DNA of 64,000 nucleotides, taken from positions 20,209,218 through 20,273,217 of the forward strand of contig NC_072456.1 of the NCBI RefSeq assembly GCF_027596085.1, written 5' to 3'. This document shows positions 1-12,720 of this stretch, piece after piece (the stretch's first letter is position 1; each line of letters opens with the position of its first letter). A program made the position numbers and the translations under genes. Source of the DNA: Anoplopoma fimbria (lineage: Eukaryota > Chordata > Actinopteri > Perciformes > Anoplopomatidae). Under the pieces are notes generated by a model. It was given only the letters and a program-made list of their open reading frames with translations. It was not told the DNA's origin and did not search any database.

Positions 1-1645
1 GCGGTAATGATGGAGGATGTGCAATAATGGAACATATTGTATGCATTTGTCTTCCGTGATTTGTCACTGATAAATAAAAGACAGGAAAACTCTACCTCTT
101 TTGATTTTCATTATGGAAATAGAACTGGATGAAAGGAAATGAAAAGCAGTTTCATTAACTAGTCATGAACGCTCCGGAGACAAGGTGAGGGCTATTTTAC
201 TCCCAATCTCTCATATTAGGAAGATATTGAGGGAAGTACTGTACCGGTTGTTCTCTCAGAGAACAGCAAATTATTCATCTCTTCAAACAGAGTGACAACA
301 TCCTGACATGATGTCCTCGTCAACAAATGCACATGGCACCATTTTATCTTTATATCTTTTTTTCTCTATTAGACACAGCCTCCAAAAGCACATGTCTCAA
401 GATTACAAGGTTAATTTACTGTGTCCAAGGGTTGCACAAGGGAATGGAAGTTGTGCCCGAAGAAAAACAAATAAATACTTGTTAAATAATCTATCTCGCA
501 CTCGATGCGAATATAGCAATCTTAAAGGAATTGTGTGATCTTATCATCAACTCTTTGCGAGAGAGTGAATAAGGTTATTTCCCACATTGCCAACCTTTTC
601 CCTTAGGCACATCATTAAACAACCACTCAAATTTTTGATCATCTGTTTACCAGCATATTTCAAGGTATGTCTTGCTGTTTCATGTAAAACCGAAGAGAAA
701 AGAAAAGAAATTGGACTCACTTTCCACCTCTGCAAATCACACAGCTCAACTTATCTGATTTTAACTGTGCCACTTAAAGATGTCTGGCTTTAAGATAAGT
801 GAGATATAACATATGATTCAAGGCCATACTCTTCATTTCTATGCAGTATAGATTTGTGCATCACTGGAACTCAAACTTAATAAAGACTACGGAGTGATGA
901 AAGAGAAAGATTCTCTGCTGAGATTACCTGAAGATGTGTAATCAATCAACCAAGAATTCCCATGATAGTGAGCTCATTGATCGGACAAGCACAGGTTTTT
1001 CAAGCAACATACATCCACCTTTACTTAGACTTTGCATTATTGCTCACAATTATGATGATCCGCACTGCATGGCCTGAGTACACATCCAGGGAAGTTAAAG
1101 CAGCTAAGGGGCTTTAGTGGATTTCATGAACAAGCCTTGATGGTTTGTCTGTACGATTCAGAATGGACTTTTAAAAGACAGCCTCAATTTCTTGTTCAGC
1201 CTCAATTTCTTGTTCAGCCAAAATCAGCGGCAGGCTTCTCATGCCACAGCGACCATTGTTTGTTGTCCAGATTAATCAGCCTTGATAAGAGAAGGGGCCG
1301 AGAAAAAAAAAGTAGTGTGTGTCTGTTACGGATTAGCCGGCGTACCTTGAGGTTGCCATGGTGACTGGCAAGCACCAGACACCTGTGAATTAACATTAGA
1401 GCTGCAGCACCAGGATCTTAATTAGAGACACAGGAAAGGAGCAGGACGGCCGTGTGTTATTCTGGCCCTTTATCAACGCGCTGCTCCATGAAATCAAAGC
1501 AAATGAAAATTAGCTTTCAAATGAACAGGTGTCAGATAGAAGGAGGCAGGCACGAAGAGAATGAGTTTATTTAAACAAAACTCTGGTTGGTTTGAATGCA
1601 GACTGAGGAGTGAAGAGCTAGTCCTGTCTGCTTCCCCAGCAGAAT

Positions 1646-1684
<39 letters not shown>

Positions 1685-2286
1685 GTCTCCCTACATCTGC
1701 TCTATTCATGTTTCTGCTGAGAATGAATGATGCCAACGGAAAGATTAGCACCTCGGAGCTATCACAGCTACTTCTGATATTTGTTTTTATTTGTTGTTGT
1801 TGACTCACCGGCGCCACAATGACTTCCACAGAAAGTTCATCAGTTACAAGTCAAAACAGACACATGGAACTATGTGTACTATATGGATATTTAAGATTTA
1901 TTCCTCACTTATAGCTGGCCAGTTTTGACCCCCACATACTGTATTTAAGCCTTTCAAACTTAAGAACTCTATACTAGATTTAAAAATTACCTAAAGTTGC
2001 CCAATACAGAGTTCAGAGCGTATTGATTGACGTACCTAACAAGCCGACAAGCTGCATTGAAAACTGATGCACAAACTGGTTCAATCCACCATTCATCACC
2101 AGCTGCAGCATATGTGCAAAACAGCTGTGCATTATCTGGATACAGACACTTTCCCAGTAAGTCCTGACCTCATCACTTTATTTAGCTGCAATATTGTCAG
2201 CTGTGTATCTGCCTGGCAGGTTTTTAGGGTTTCCTGGCAGTGTGTTGCAAGCCCGGTATAACGTTAGGGATTGTCTGGTTTAGAGG

Positions 2287-2288
<2 letters not shown>
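1..2288. other. non-coding, no gene recognised
   Basis: AT-rich sequence with no recognisable exon. The only structures seen are an exact tandem pair of an 18-bp unit (1182-1217) and a 32-base T run (1649-1680). Confidence 0.6.
1182..1217. repeat. 18-bp tandem duplication
   Basis: CCTCAATTTCTTGTTCAG occurs twice head to tail, with no mismatch. Confidence 0.9.
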
Positions 2289-2351
<63 letters not shown>

Positions 2352-2372
2352 GCTGTGTGTGTGTGTGTTGAT
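2289..2372. repeat. (GT)n microsatellite
   Basis: About 30 uninterrupted GT units, then TGC and a further short GT run. Confidence 0.97.
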
Positions 2373-2472
2373 TTAACGTTATAGCTGTGAACGCAGTAGT
2401 GCAGTGGGTGTACAATTTAATTGTCAAGCCTCAAGCTTAGTTCTTTTCAAGCCACTGATTATAAAGACTTAG

Positions 2473-2656
2473 GGTCCGGCTAACTTAAGGTGGGCTGCCC
2501 TTTTAAGGTGGACAAAGACTATTCTCTTTTAGGCGACAAGATGCTCCTTTGTGTTTTGCTCAGCTTTTTGATTTAAGATATTTATTTCAATTAAAGTGAT
2601 GACATTAACCGTCAGAATACCTTTTGACGTTTAACGGTTAATCATTAACATTCCTA
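2473..2656 (-). repeat. dispersed repeat family A, copy 1 (inverted)
   Basis: The reverse complement shares ordered blocks with 5908-6080: GGATGTTAA-like start, AAAAGCTGAGCAAAAC, GAGAATAG and CCACCTTA-like end. Family unknown; old and diverged. The stretch 2,657-5,907 between the copies shows no gene. Confidence 0.6.
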
Positions 2657-5600
2657 GTTCAGATCCTCAAATTCTTAGAAAACATATGGACATGATTCAT
2701 ATGGCCATGATTCCTACTTTTCATACATAAAGTGAAACGGATCACTACTGTAATCATTTTCATGTCACTTGCCTCAGAGTAATTTTATCTTATTTTGAAA
2801 CCAAATATTATGTATATTATTGTCTGCAATGTTTTGAATTTACAGACCCACTAAGCACTGATCGTACTCTTCTTGGCCCTTTCTGACCCTTGTATCCTTA
2901 TCATTTGTCTTTGTTTGTCTCACTTTTGTATTCGATATAGCTCCTGCACTCCATCCATCTTAGTCTTTATTGACTCTCAACCTGTTATTAAAAAAGAAAA
3001 TCTATATACATTATACACATCTGAGTGAAGCACTTGGAGCTACACCGTATGGTAGATGGAAGGTATATTCAGGACGGCTGCCTTACAATACTTTACTCCA
3101 GGAGTAAACTTACGAGGGTTAATATGTGTCTTCAGAAGAAGAGAAACATCATATATGATTATATATTACTGTTATGTGCCACCCGGTGTTATGCATCAAA
3201 ATAATGATTGATATTAATCTCAGTAAAAATGTATTCAAAATGTTTTTAAAGAGCAAAATCAGAAAAGATTAAGAAGATGATTTTGATTTTAGGTAATTGT
3301 TTTTGCATATATTATATAGGTGCACAATGTGACCCTCCATGTGATCTAAAATATTTAAAATGTCATTTTTCATTTTATCCCGCCTACAAAGGTGGATTTT
3401 AATGGGTTCCTCAAACACTGATGTTTGTAATTTGGATAGAAAAGAGCACATTTCTACGTTGCATGAAAGCAGACACACTGTATAATGTCATTAAAATGAT
3501 GTTTGTCCTCTACTAGTCGTCTCACCTGAACCTGGTCTCGATTGGTCATAGATAAAAACGATTCCATTTCAGATGCTTCCTGACTTGTGTATCCCAGCCG
3601 GTTTAAATAAAAGGCAAAACTTCTCATTTATATCCATCTCATTCAGGTGAAACACAGTTTCATCTCTGCTGATGAGTTCTTCAGTGCCATTTTGTGGAAT
3701 TTCTTTCACAATTTCTTTTTCTAATTTTCATGTTTGAGTCATATAATGGATGGCTGAGCTTTTAATTTGCTTCACAGTCCTGCTGATCTCTCATCAGTTT
3801 TATACTGTAAAAGCTTAATCTGTTCAATGTGAGTCAGGAGCAACATGTCTGTTGTGTCATCCTCCCCTGATAAATTATTCATCTTAATTATTGTTACCAT
3901 TTAATGATCTTCTTGGCCCTGGGTAGATTTACCAAAACATGATCTAAAAACCTCTGATTCACCTTTTCTCGTACTGAGGTCCATAGTGACCACATGTGAG
4001 TGGGTGTTAGCGATCAGAGTTAAGTTACGGCCTTAAATTCTGAATTCTTTTACCTTCTGTAGACACACAAACTGCTTGAGACAAGAGAATGAAGTGAGCC
4101 GTTGGATTTATACATAAGCAAATGATGAATTGTCTTATATGATTGCCCTATTAATTACTTGTGTTTTGTAAATGTCACATTGGTGCCCCTTTTTCTGCCT
4201 GTCAACCCGTTTAATGAGTGAGTAAAGAAGGGTTTTTAAATTCACACGAAATCTCCTGCGGAGATGTTTTTTATGCAGGGATTCTTATAAAGACAGTTTA
4301 TGTTCCAGACAAAGTAAAAAGCAAAGTTTTTTTTAAATTGCAAACAGCATGAAGACACACAGCAACTTTTTAAAAAGCCTTCACTTTTATTATTTATTTG
4401 TGACCGTAACATTAAATCACTTAATAGAAGCTGATGGAAAAATGGACAAATGTGCTTTTTATATGCATGTAAATGTAGGAATTTTAAAAGCTTAAGTGCT
4501 TTTACAGAAATTTGCATGCTAGTGGTTTTGAGTTGAACAGTGCATTATATGAGATTGATGTTTCATAAGACTGAAGATTTCTTTGCATGGTTTGTTAGCC
4601 GTTTTGATGTTATAGGAGCTACAGCAGGGTTAAGATGCAATTAAATGTTTTGTATACAACATATTTAATATAATCATGTCCTTAACTGGAAGAGAGCAGG
4701 GCTAAGTAGCTCTCTGATTTTTGTCGACCAGATGTACCTCTGAATACCAATTGTCTTTGGCTGTATATAAATAAAACTTTGATTTATTTGATAGATTAAT
4801 GCCTTCAGGCCTTTAAACACCAAGGATGAACCAAAAATGTTGAATTCTCGTCAGTAAATATTTCACAATATTCATACTGGCAGCAATGCACATTTATGGC
4901 AATGGCAGCACTTTTTCAGTAAAAGGTTGCAATAGATTTTGAGAATCGCTGCTTTTCTTTGCCAATTTATAGTTTTTAAAATGTCTGACTTGTCGTTTCC
5001 AATTTTTGCCAATCGTCTTTCTAAAAACTCTAATTGACAGCAAGACAACTTTTTTTCTTACAACCGTCCCGGAACTGTCTCAAAAAAATAAACCATCCTG
5101 TTTGTAGTAGTTAAGTTTTTAGAAAACTTTTTACAGTATTTTTACTCAGAAAACAGGAAATTTCAACTAATAGGAAATTAAAGTTTGTATTTTATTTTAA
5201 GTAATTGCTTTGATTAAAGAAATAAATTTGGTATTTGTATTTTAAATCATGTATTATAGGCCGCTGCTTAGAACTAGTTCTAGGTATTTAAACAGGTCAT
5301 AATTCTCCCTCTAATATCTATTTTATATCACTGTGGAAACATCTAGTTCAAACAACAGAATTTGTTTCTGTTTAGAAAAATCAACCTTGCTCAGGAAAAA
5401 ACAAAATTACTTTTTCACAGCGTAATGTGCCTTCTGTGCAAAAGTATTCATGGGAAGAAAAAAAACTGTTAAAAAAATGTATTGATGTGCGAATCAATCC
5501 CACAAAAAAATAGACATGCCAGAAAGCACCAATGCTTTTACTCAATGTCAGTTTTTATATCAGAGCTGTGTGAGCAGGTGCAGGAAACAACACTTTCTGC

Positions 5601-5907
5601 CAAAGATATTGTCATCAAGTTGTACAAAGCTATTCATTCTTTGGTTGACACTGAACACAACCTGTTTCCAATTCCTCAGTCGTTTGCACTGTCCACAAAC
5701 ACTTCTGGGAAACATGTTATTAACTGTTGACTTACTATGTATGCTTTCACTGTTGTGTGCATCTGGGTTGTGGCAGTGCATGCTAGTGATGTTTGCAGAG
5801 TCAACGCATTGCAGAGATATGGACAGGGAAGACTAACCACTGTGAACAAGAGAGACACATCTGTGACATAGAGAGGGGGGTAGAAACTGAGATATGCATG
5901 GAGCATG

Positions 5908-6080
5908 TTAGGGATGTTAATAATTAAAGGTTAAAAATAAACATAATATTTTTGACTGCTAAATGATATCAGTTAACGCTTAAAAGAAATGTTAAAAGGA
6001 AAAAAGCTGAGCAAAACTCTGAGAAATTGCTGAAGGAGAATAGCTGGTTCCACATCAAAGGTTAGCCTACCTTAGGTGAG
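5908..6080 (+). repeat. dispersed repeat family A, copy 2
   Basis: Partner of 2473-2656 in the opposite orientation. AAAAGCTGAGCAAAAC is the best-preserved shared block. Confidence 0.6.
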
Positions 6081-9000
6081 ACATTTTAATGTTGACTTTT
6101 TAATGACACTATGACTTTTTTATGGCTTACTATTCTATGACTTTTTTAATACTACCTATCCGATCCATGACTCAAAACCGTGATACGATATGAACCCTGA
6201 GTTTTGTGATCCGTTGCACCATTGCTTTTTTGACACAAAGCAAATACATTTTTGCCATTGTCCGGCACAAAACTTGCTACAGCTAGCTGTCTTATATCAG
6301 CATAAACAACTGAAGGGCAGATGATTTTTTTTTTTATCATCAAATATGAATGTCATCTTAAATAACTAAAACGGCAGTGTACAATAATTGCCTGATTTAT
6401 ACCAATTTATACCATTAGTCAGTTATGTTAACAAAGGCATCACGTTACACTACGGTGTTGATGTGGGCCTGGACTGTCGGGCTGAAGAGAGCCAAGGACA
6501 GATGATGAGGTGTTGTAGCTAAATGAGGGCCAGTGATGATAATACGAGGCCCAGACTCTGGGAGTGTGATTACCACAACAAAGACTCTAATTGAGGGAGC
6601 AATGGTGAATAGCTGCTTGAGAAAATCAGCTGTACCTCCATCATCTGCAATTGACATGCATGACGTATGCCATATTCATGGGAACAGACTCACACAAGCA
6701 ATACCAAGAAATCATTGCCTTTGCCTCTAAATAAAGTCTAGGCTGGCACTCAGAGGGACAAAAATAAAGTGTTTAGTGTTGATAATTGGTTGCATTTGTT
6801 TGTCTCACCCAGTGTGACGTGGAGTAGAAGAAGGAAGAGAGAACATAACAAAACAGTCGAGACAAGACGGCCGTCATTGCCCGGCTGTTATGTATCCCCA
6901 GTTTCCTCCCTGGTTGCGTGTTGTCCTCTGAATTGTGGGAAGAAGCATACGTTTGTCATGAAGGTAAGCAAACACTCACAGGTCTCCTGACAGTTTGTAG
7001 GTCCTTCCATATTAGATTATCCCCAGCATACATTAACTTATTTTTGAATAAGTTTAAATATATCTAGATCAACTTAAGAGCAAACACATAAACCATTGTG
7101 AACCACTGAGTTGAGCGCATTGTGTTTGCTTTACAAGAGATATGTGGTCCTCTGACATTTATCGTGTTAGAACGGGAGTAAGCTCTCATTTTACACTTTC
7201 AAGAAAATTCCCAAACAGATAAAATACTTTTAAATGAACAATGATTTCTGTATATTGATTTGTATTTTTTCCATTTTCTTGTTTGAACGGAAAAAAATAA
7301 GGATCAAATATTCAGTATTTTTGCAATGATTGGGGCTTTTACTGGATAAGACTTTTATTTCAAGTATTGTACGGACATTTACTTTTTTCATTTCACTCTT
7401 AACTTTCAACTGGTAACGTATCATCTAACATAGGCGTCTGTTATGCATTGATAACTTTGTTGGAGTGGGGATTATAATTTTCTGTTAGTATTGTTTCTGG
7501 CTGTAATTCATGATCTAACTTTAAGAGGACGACTGCTGTTAAAGTTTTTGTTTTATTTAGTGGAAAACAGATTATATATTATACAACTTAAATTAAACTC
7601 CTACTCCAGCAGAATGAACCACACAAAATGCAAGATGTATTCAAATTTATTTTCTCATTTAGAACATACCAGCTGTTGGCTCAGATGTTTTTGGTTACAA
7701 TAATTGGATCAGCAACGAGCACAACATTTCACAAAGAGACACAAGAGGCACTAAAAGGAGTGCTGATCTAGCATTGCCCACTTAGGAAAAAGTACTTGTA
7801 ATGTCTGTGATGTCACCTATAGGTTTCTGATAGAAAACTGTCAAGCATGAGCTCCTGGTGTCAAGTAGACCTAAAAAAAAAAAACCTCCTTGTTATTCAT
7901 TCAGTCAGTAGGATTCAATGACGATCACTGCTTCAGTGTGGGTGCTCCTGAAGTGTTCATGTCATGGTAACTTTCATGAGGAGTGATGTTTTTCCCTTCA
8001 ATGCGTCACAGGCAGAGCAGAGTTTGGCTCATAATAAACAGTGAGTGAACAGTGATTAGGGTTTGATTCCACTTTATTGAAACATCAGAGCAGAGGACAC
8101 TCACTCTTCATGGCTGTTTGTTGCTTCTATTTCAGCTATTTTCAGCTACACAGAGAGAACGTTAAGCTTTTTCCTCCAACTTCCTATTCATCTTTTATTT
8201 TACATTCAATTTCAACCTGTGTCATTTTGCTTCTTATGGTTATTGATGAGACAATATGCCGGGTCCCGACACTCAGACAGATACTCATACAGACGACTCC
8301 ACCTCGTCTACTTGCAGCTGATCCAATTTTACGACTTTCGTGAGGAAAGCGAGCAGCTGTCTTGCTTCTGAGTATATTCATTCGCTCGCACCGGGGCCGA
8401 GGGCAGAGGAGCTTAAAGGTATTGATTGGTCACAGAGCTGCAAGAGGCACAGATAGGAATCAGACCTCCAGCTGCATTTGGGGATTGATTGTGATGGTGG
8501 TGATAGCGGTGGTCTCAGCTCGCTGTGTCTAATTTCTCTCTTTTTGATTACAATAGCCCGACACTACGGTTCATGTGTTTCAATGTACTGCTTCAGTTTC
8601 TTGTAATGTATTGGCAATCTGTCCAAGGTGTTCTTCCAGCCTTCTGTCCAGCAAATTGATGCTTGTATTATTCAATGCTTCTATTTCAGTTTTGCATATT
8701 TATTCCAGGCTTCAGTCGTTATTTTGAGATGGTCTAATTTGTTCTATTACAGTTAGCCTGTCGTGATCCCTCGTCTCACCAGGCGGCATGAAATGAACCC
8801 GAAGCAGAATGGGAGCAGGGAGAGACGGGGGGTTGTTTTGAGACCCGATTGCTCCCTCAACTCCATGTGAAAGACATGGCGTGTTGTTTAACTAATCTAG
8901 GCATGTTCAGCATGTTGATGGCCACAAAAATCCTGAACACATGGAGAGATAAATGGCGGCACCTTATAGGCTCACTTGTTTGCTCAGAACATGAAACAAC

Positions 9001-9130
9001 AACAATTTTCTGTCTTTGCATGAACCTAAATAATGCTACATCAGGTTTTGATCATATTTGACTATGAAATGTTGTATATTGTTCAGCTTAATAGGTGCAA
9101 CGCATATCCCTTAGTCCTAAATACTTAAAG
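6081..9130. other. non-coding, no gene recognised
   Basis: No exon, RNA gene or clear repeat could be recognised. Open frames are short and resemble no family I know. Confidence 0.5.
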
Positions 9131-9132
9131 CA

Positions 9133-9375
9133 ACACCTTTTTTTTACTTGTGAAACTACAGCCAGCAGCCAGATAGCTTCTGTCCAAAGGTAACAAAATC
9201 CTCCTAACAGCACCTCTGAAGCCCGCTCATAAATACTTGTTTGTTTAATCTTTATAAAAACAAATACGGTATGAATAAAACAAACAGGATAATGTAGCTA
9301 ATATAGTAATATAGGTCAGACTAGCTTTTTCCCCCTGTTTCCAGTCATTGTTCCAAGGTGAGCTGGCTGCAAATA
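9133..9375. repeat. two inverted fragments of a fish dispersed repeat (family B)
   Basis: 9133-9290 reads forward (GTCCAAAGGTAACAAAATCC, then GTTTGTTTAATCTTTATAAA). 9318-9350 carries the reverse complement of the family's GGAAACAGGGGGAAA segment. A longer copy lies at 17690-17925, sharing TCTGTCCAAAGGT and AGCTCTAAAGCTCATTC-like blocks. I know this sequence as a widespread percomorph repeat, but not its class. Confidence 0.6.
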
Positions 9376-9699
9376 AGCTACTTCCCAAAATGTCAAACTG
9401 CTCCTTTAAGACCCATAGATGTTCACACTTTACAGACAGCAATATTCCCATTGCTATTATATCTTCCACTGTTGCATCTCTGATTTGTCTACTCTTCTTA
9501 TTCCATCACCTCCTCCATTTTCTACTTATTTTCGTCCCCCTCCCTTCCAGTCTCGCCTGGTCACATGGTCTCAGGCTGCAGGTTTGGGGGAGCAAGAGGA
9601 TTAGCTGTAGATTTGCTTTGCTTTTTATCCGCAGTGCTTAGGGCCATGTGCTCCCAAAGAGCAGACAGACAAGGGAGTATAGATTTATTTCGCAACCTG

Positions 9700-9865
9700 G
9701 TTTATTAAAGGAATACTTCACCATTAAAATGACCATTTTTATATCAATTACTCACCATGTGTTACCTTGAATTTGGAAGAAAGCCTTTTCTTGCATGCCT
9801 CATTGGTCCAAGGAGAATCCAAAATGTAATGTAGGCCAGGTTACATCAACTGTTTAAAGGGATGT
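9700..9865 (+). repeat. dispersed repeat family C, copy 1
   Basis: Resembles 22340-22480 in ordered blocks: a TTCACC..AAATGACCATT start, TTACTC, GAA-rich AAGCCTTTT..TGCCTC and AGAATCCAAAA. Class unknown. Confidence 0.5.
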
Positions 9866-12144
9866 AATGTTCAGTACCTTTCACAATTACAAGCACCATT
9901 GATAAAGGTGAGCCAGCAAGACTGCCGAAACTAAGCAAAACAGATAATGAGCTGCACTTCACTATGGTTTTTCATTTAACATGTATCATTTATTGGGAGA
10001 AGCTCTTCAACTGTGTTTTCATGGTGTGCAATAACAATTCTAAAAAGGTCACACTTTGTGGCGCCCTTGCCAAGCTAATTAAAGTCCTCAAATTTGAGGA
10101 GTGTATTACAGAACGCAGCGTTTCCCTGACACAAGATATTCCAATTATTTGACGTTTCTTTCCTGCTCCAAACTATCATCATTATATCAGTTAAAAGAAA
10201 AACAATATCTGTCAACCTCTAAATCCAATCTAATGGTCGGTTCTGTTCTGCACAATTTCATGAATATTTTATTTCACGTGCACTCACACGGTCCATATCC
10301 GCCATATCTTGACTATTGTGCGACTGAGCCTGAGAGCCCTTGTTCAGTCTGCCTGGTAATGTTTTTCGGTTTCAGCTTGCTGTCTGCACCCCATTTGGAC
10401 TTGTTTGCCATTGCTGACTGCAATCCTGTTACTGAACCTGTTTTTTTGAATAGTATGAATATTTTAATGACAGCAACGCACGTTGGACTAGATTGTCGCC
10501 CGTAAATTTGAAATGTAAATACAGTGATTTATTTGCATTGCTGATTCTGTTCAGTTTGGCCAACAGAGAATTGGATGAGAGTTATTCTCATAAAAAAAAC
10601 TTCCTGCCGTCAGTTATAAATACACAGAACAAACAAAATACTTCAGGGTTTTTTTATTGCTCAATATATTTTTGACCTCCATGGCATGTTTGATGTAATA
10701 ACTGCAGCTCGAGTGCCAAAACAAGAACTCTCAGGACAAAGGACAAATAATGGACCTATGCGAGTTACATGCAGAACATAAAACACCAGACAGACAGAAT
10801 ACAGAAGGAGTTTTAGTTTACCTCCAAAGTCACAGATGTATCGACCTCAATCCTCTGTAGATCAATCTCTTTATCTTTACACAGCAACCAACCTACTGCT
10901 TATACTCCTCCTCACAACAGGGCAACATTGTCAACAATTCATACTAACTTGTTTTTAGTTCTGTCTTTCAAGGCAACACTTCACATCTTGTTCTACAGTA
11001 TTTGTCATTTTACACTCAGTTTAAGACACAATTTCATGGCCCCCTTTTCCTAAATACTAAGATGTACATCTGTCTTTTTTCCCCAAATGTTTCCCCTCCA
11101 CCACTGATAACTATTTGACCAATTATCTCTATATAACTGTGCGGATATAAGTTTAACAGGAGAAAAGGCGGTGGAAAAACAGTTACAATATAGCTGCTGC
11201 AACGATGAATTGTTGGGAATGCAAATGCCTGAACTTATAATGATAGTTTTTGTCAACTTTTCACAAAGTCACGACAAACTTTCTGGATAGTTGGCTACTT
11301 GGATGATTATCCAATTTGACCTTTTGACCTTATCTCCAGTGTTGGGAAAAGCAGAACATGTTTTTTGGTTTGGTTCTTGATTTTAGGTTGTCCTTAGCCT
11401 TTGTGGTTCAATCAGTTGTGTTATCCAACGTGACCACAGGGTGAAATCCAGCCTGTGCTTTCTCGTCAGTGGCTTTGATGATGGTCCATGTAGACATTAA
11501 CTGGGAGTGAACCAAGACCTGAGCTCAGTGATGCAGCAGGGAAACCGAGACTCTTATGGGAATTGGTGCTGCCAGACTCATTAACAATAGCACCCAACTC
11601 TGAAGTCAAGAGGCATTTAACCCGCTGACCCAAACTTAACAAATCCATTTTGGGGATGAGAGAAACGTAATTTGGTTCAAGAAGCAAAATATTGTGGGCC
11701 AAGCACCCTTTTCTACTTTTTTTCCACACAGCACACACTCACACATTTGGCTGCACAACCAATATACATCAAACGAAAAGATGGAACAAAAATTATACCA
11801 CAAGACTGTGATTTGATGGAAGTTTGTCATCTGCAACAGAACTAAATGCGCTTTTAAAGTGCTTTAAAAAAGCAACAGGTAGGTTTTTGTGTTAAAAAAC
11901 AAACACCCTGAAAACATCAGTGTTCCTCTGTTGCTTGAGAAATAATCTGCCTGCAGATATGATGAATACCTGCAGGCAGATTTTTCATTAGAATCCAATA
12001 CTCGTCTATCTCACACCAGCCCTCCTCACACCTCCTCTCTCCCCCCTCAGGGAGAATTATCTCTCTGTTTTCTCAACCACATCCTCCCTTTTTTTCTCCG
12101 TCTCTACTCCCAATCCCCTCTATAATTTCACCTCTGGTCTGCTG

Positions 12145-12146
<2 letters not shown>
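9866..12146. other. non-coding, no gene recognised
   Basis: Several open frames up to about 134 codons occur, but none shows a domain, splice-site pattern or codon bias suggesting an exon. Confidence 0.5.

Positions 12147-12231
<85 letters not shown>
12147..12231. repeat. (CA)n microsatellite
   Basis: About 42 uninterrupted CA units. Confidence 0.98.
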
Positions 12232-12233
<2 letters not shown>

Positions 12234-12624
12234 TATCCCGTCTCCTCACTACGTCATGTTGCCACAGTAACAATATGTTAAGATTACAGCTTAACATAAT
12301 GACAGAAGAAATAACCAGAGACAAACCTGTTTAATGAAATATGTAATGAGTTGATGGAAATAAAGAAACCACAGGTGGACATCACTGTGTGCTGCTACCT
12401 GCTGCTCGTGCTGAAACAACCTCGCTCTCATTGTCAAGTTGCTGCATTAATGTCGAGTTTTATAAATATTTTCAATATTATTATCAAACTCGTATTTACA
12501 CTCTTAATTTGTAAAATCCATTTAGGAAAACATAGACCATACTTTTTTCTGCTTCAGTAATGTTTAGGTAAAAAGTGTTGCCAAATGGAAGGATTTAGCA
12601 AAATTCCCAATTAAAAGTATTCTT

Positions 12625-12720
12625 TTTTTATATATCTTTATTTATACAGGCATTTTTTATCAAGATTAACATCTCTTTTGCGAGAGAGACTTGTGAACAA
12701 GAAACATTCACAAGAACACA
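12625..12720 (-). mobile_element. old LINE 3' tail (L2-like), minus strand
   Basis: The reverse complement reads GTCTCTCTCGCAAAAGAGAT, then a TTAATCTTGAT block and TATAAATAAAGATATA. This resembles the 3' end of fish L2-type LINEs (CTCTTGCAAAAGAGAT...GGTTAAATAAA). Only the tail remains. Confidence 0.55.

Noticed and set aside
2289..2372. Array of short repeats as a CRISPR
   Set aside because: It is a plain dinucleotide microsatellite without spacers, in a vertebrate genome.
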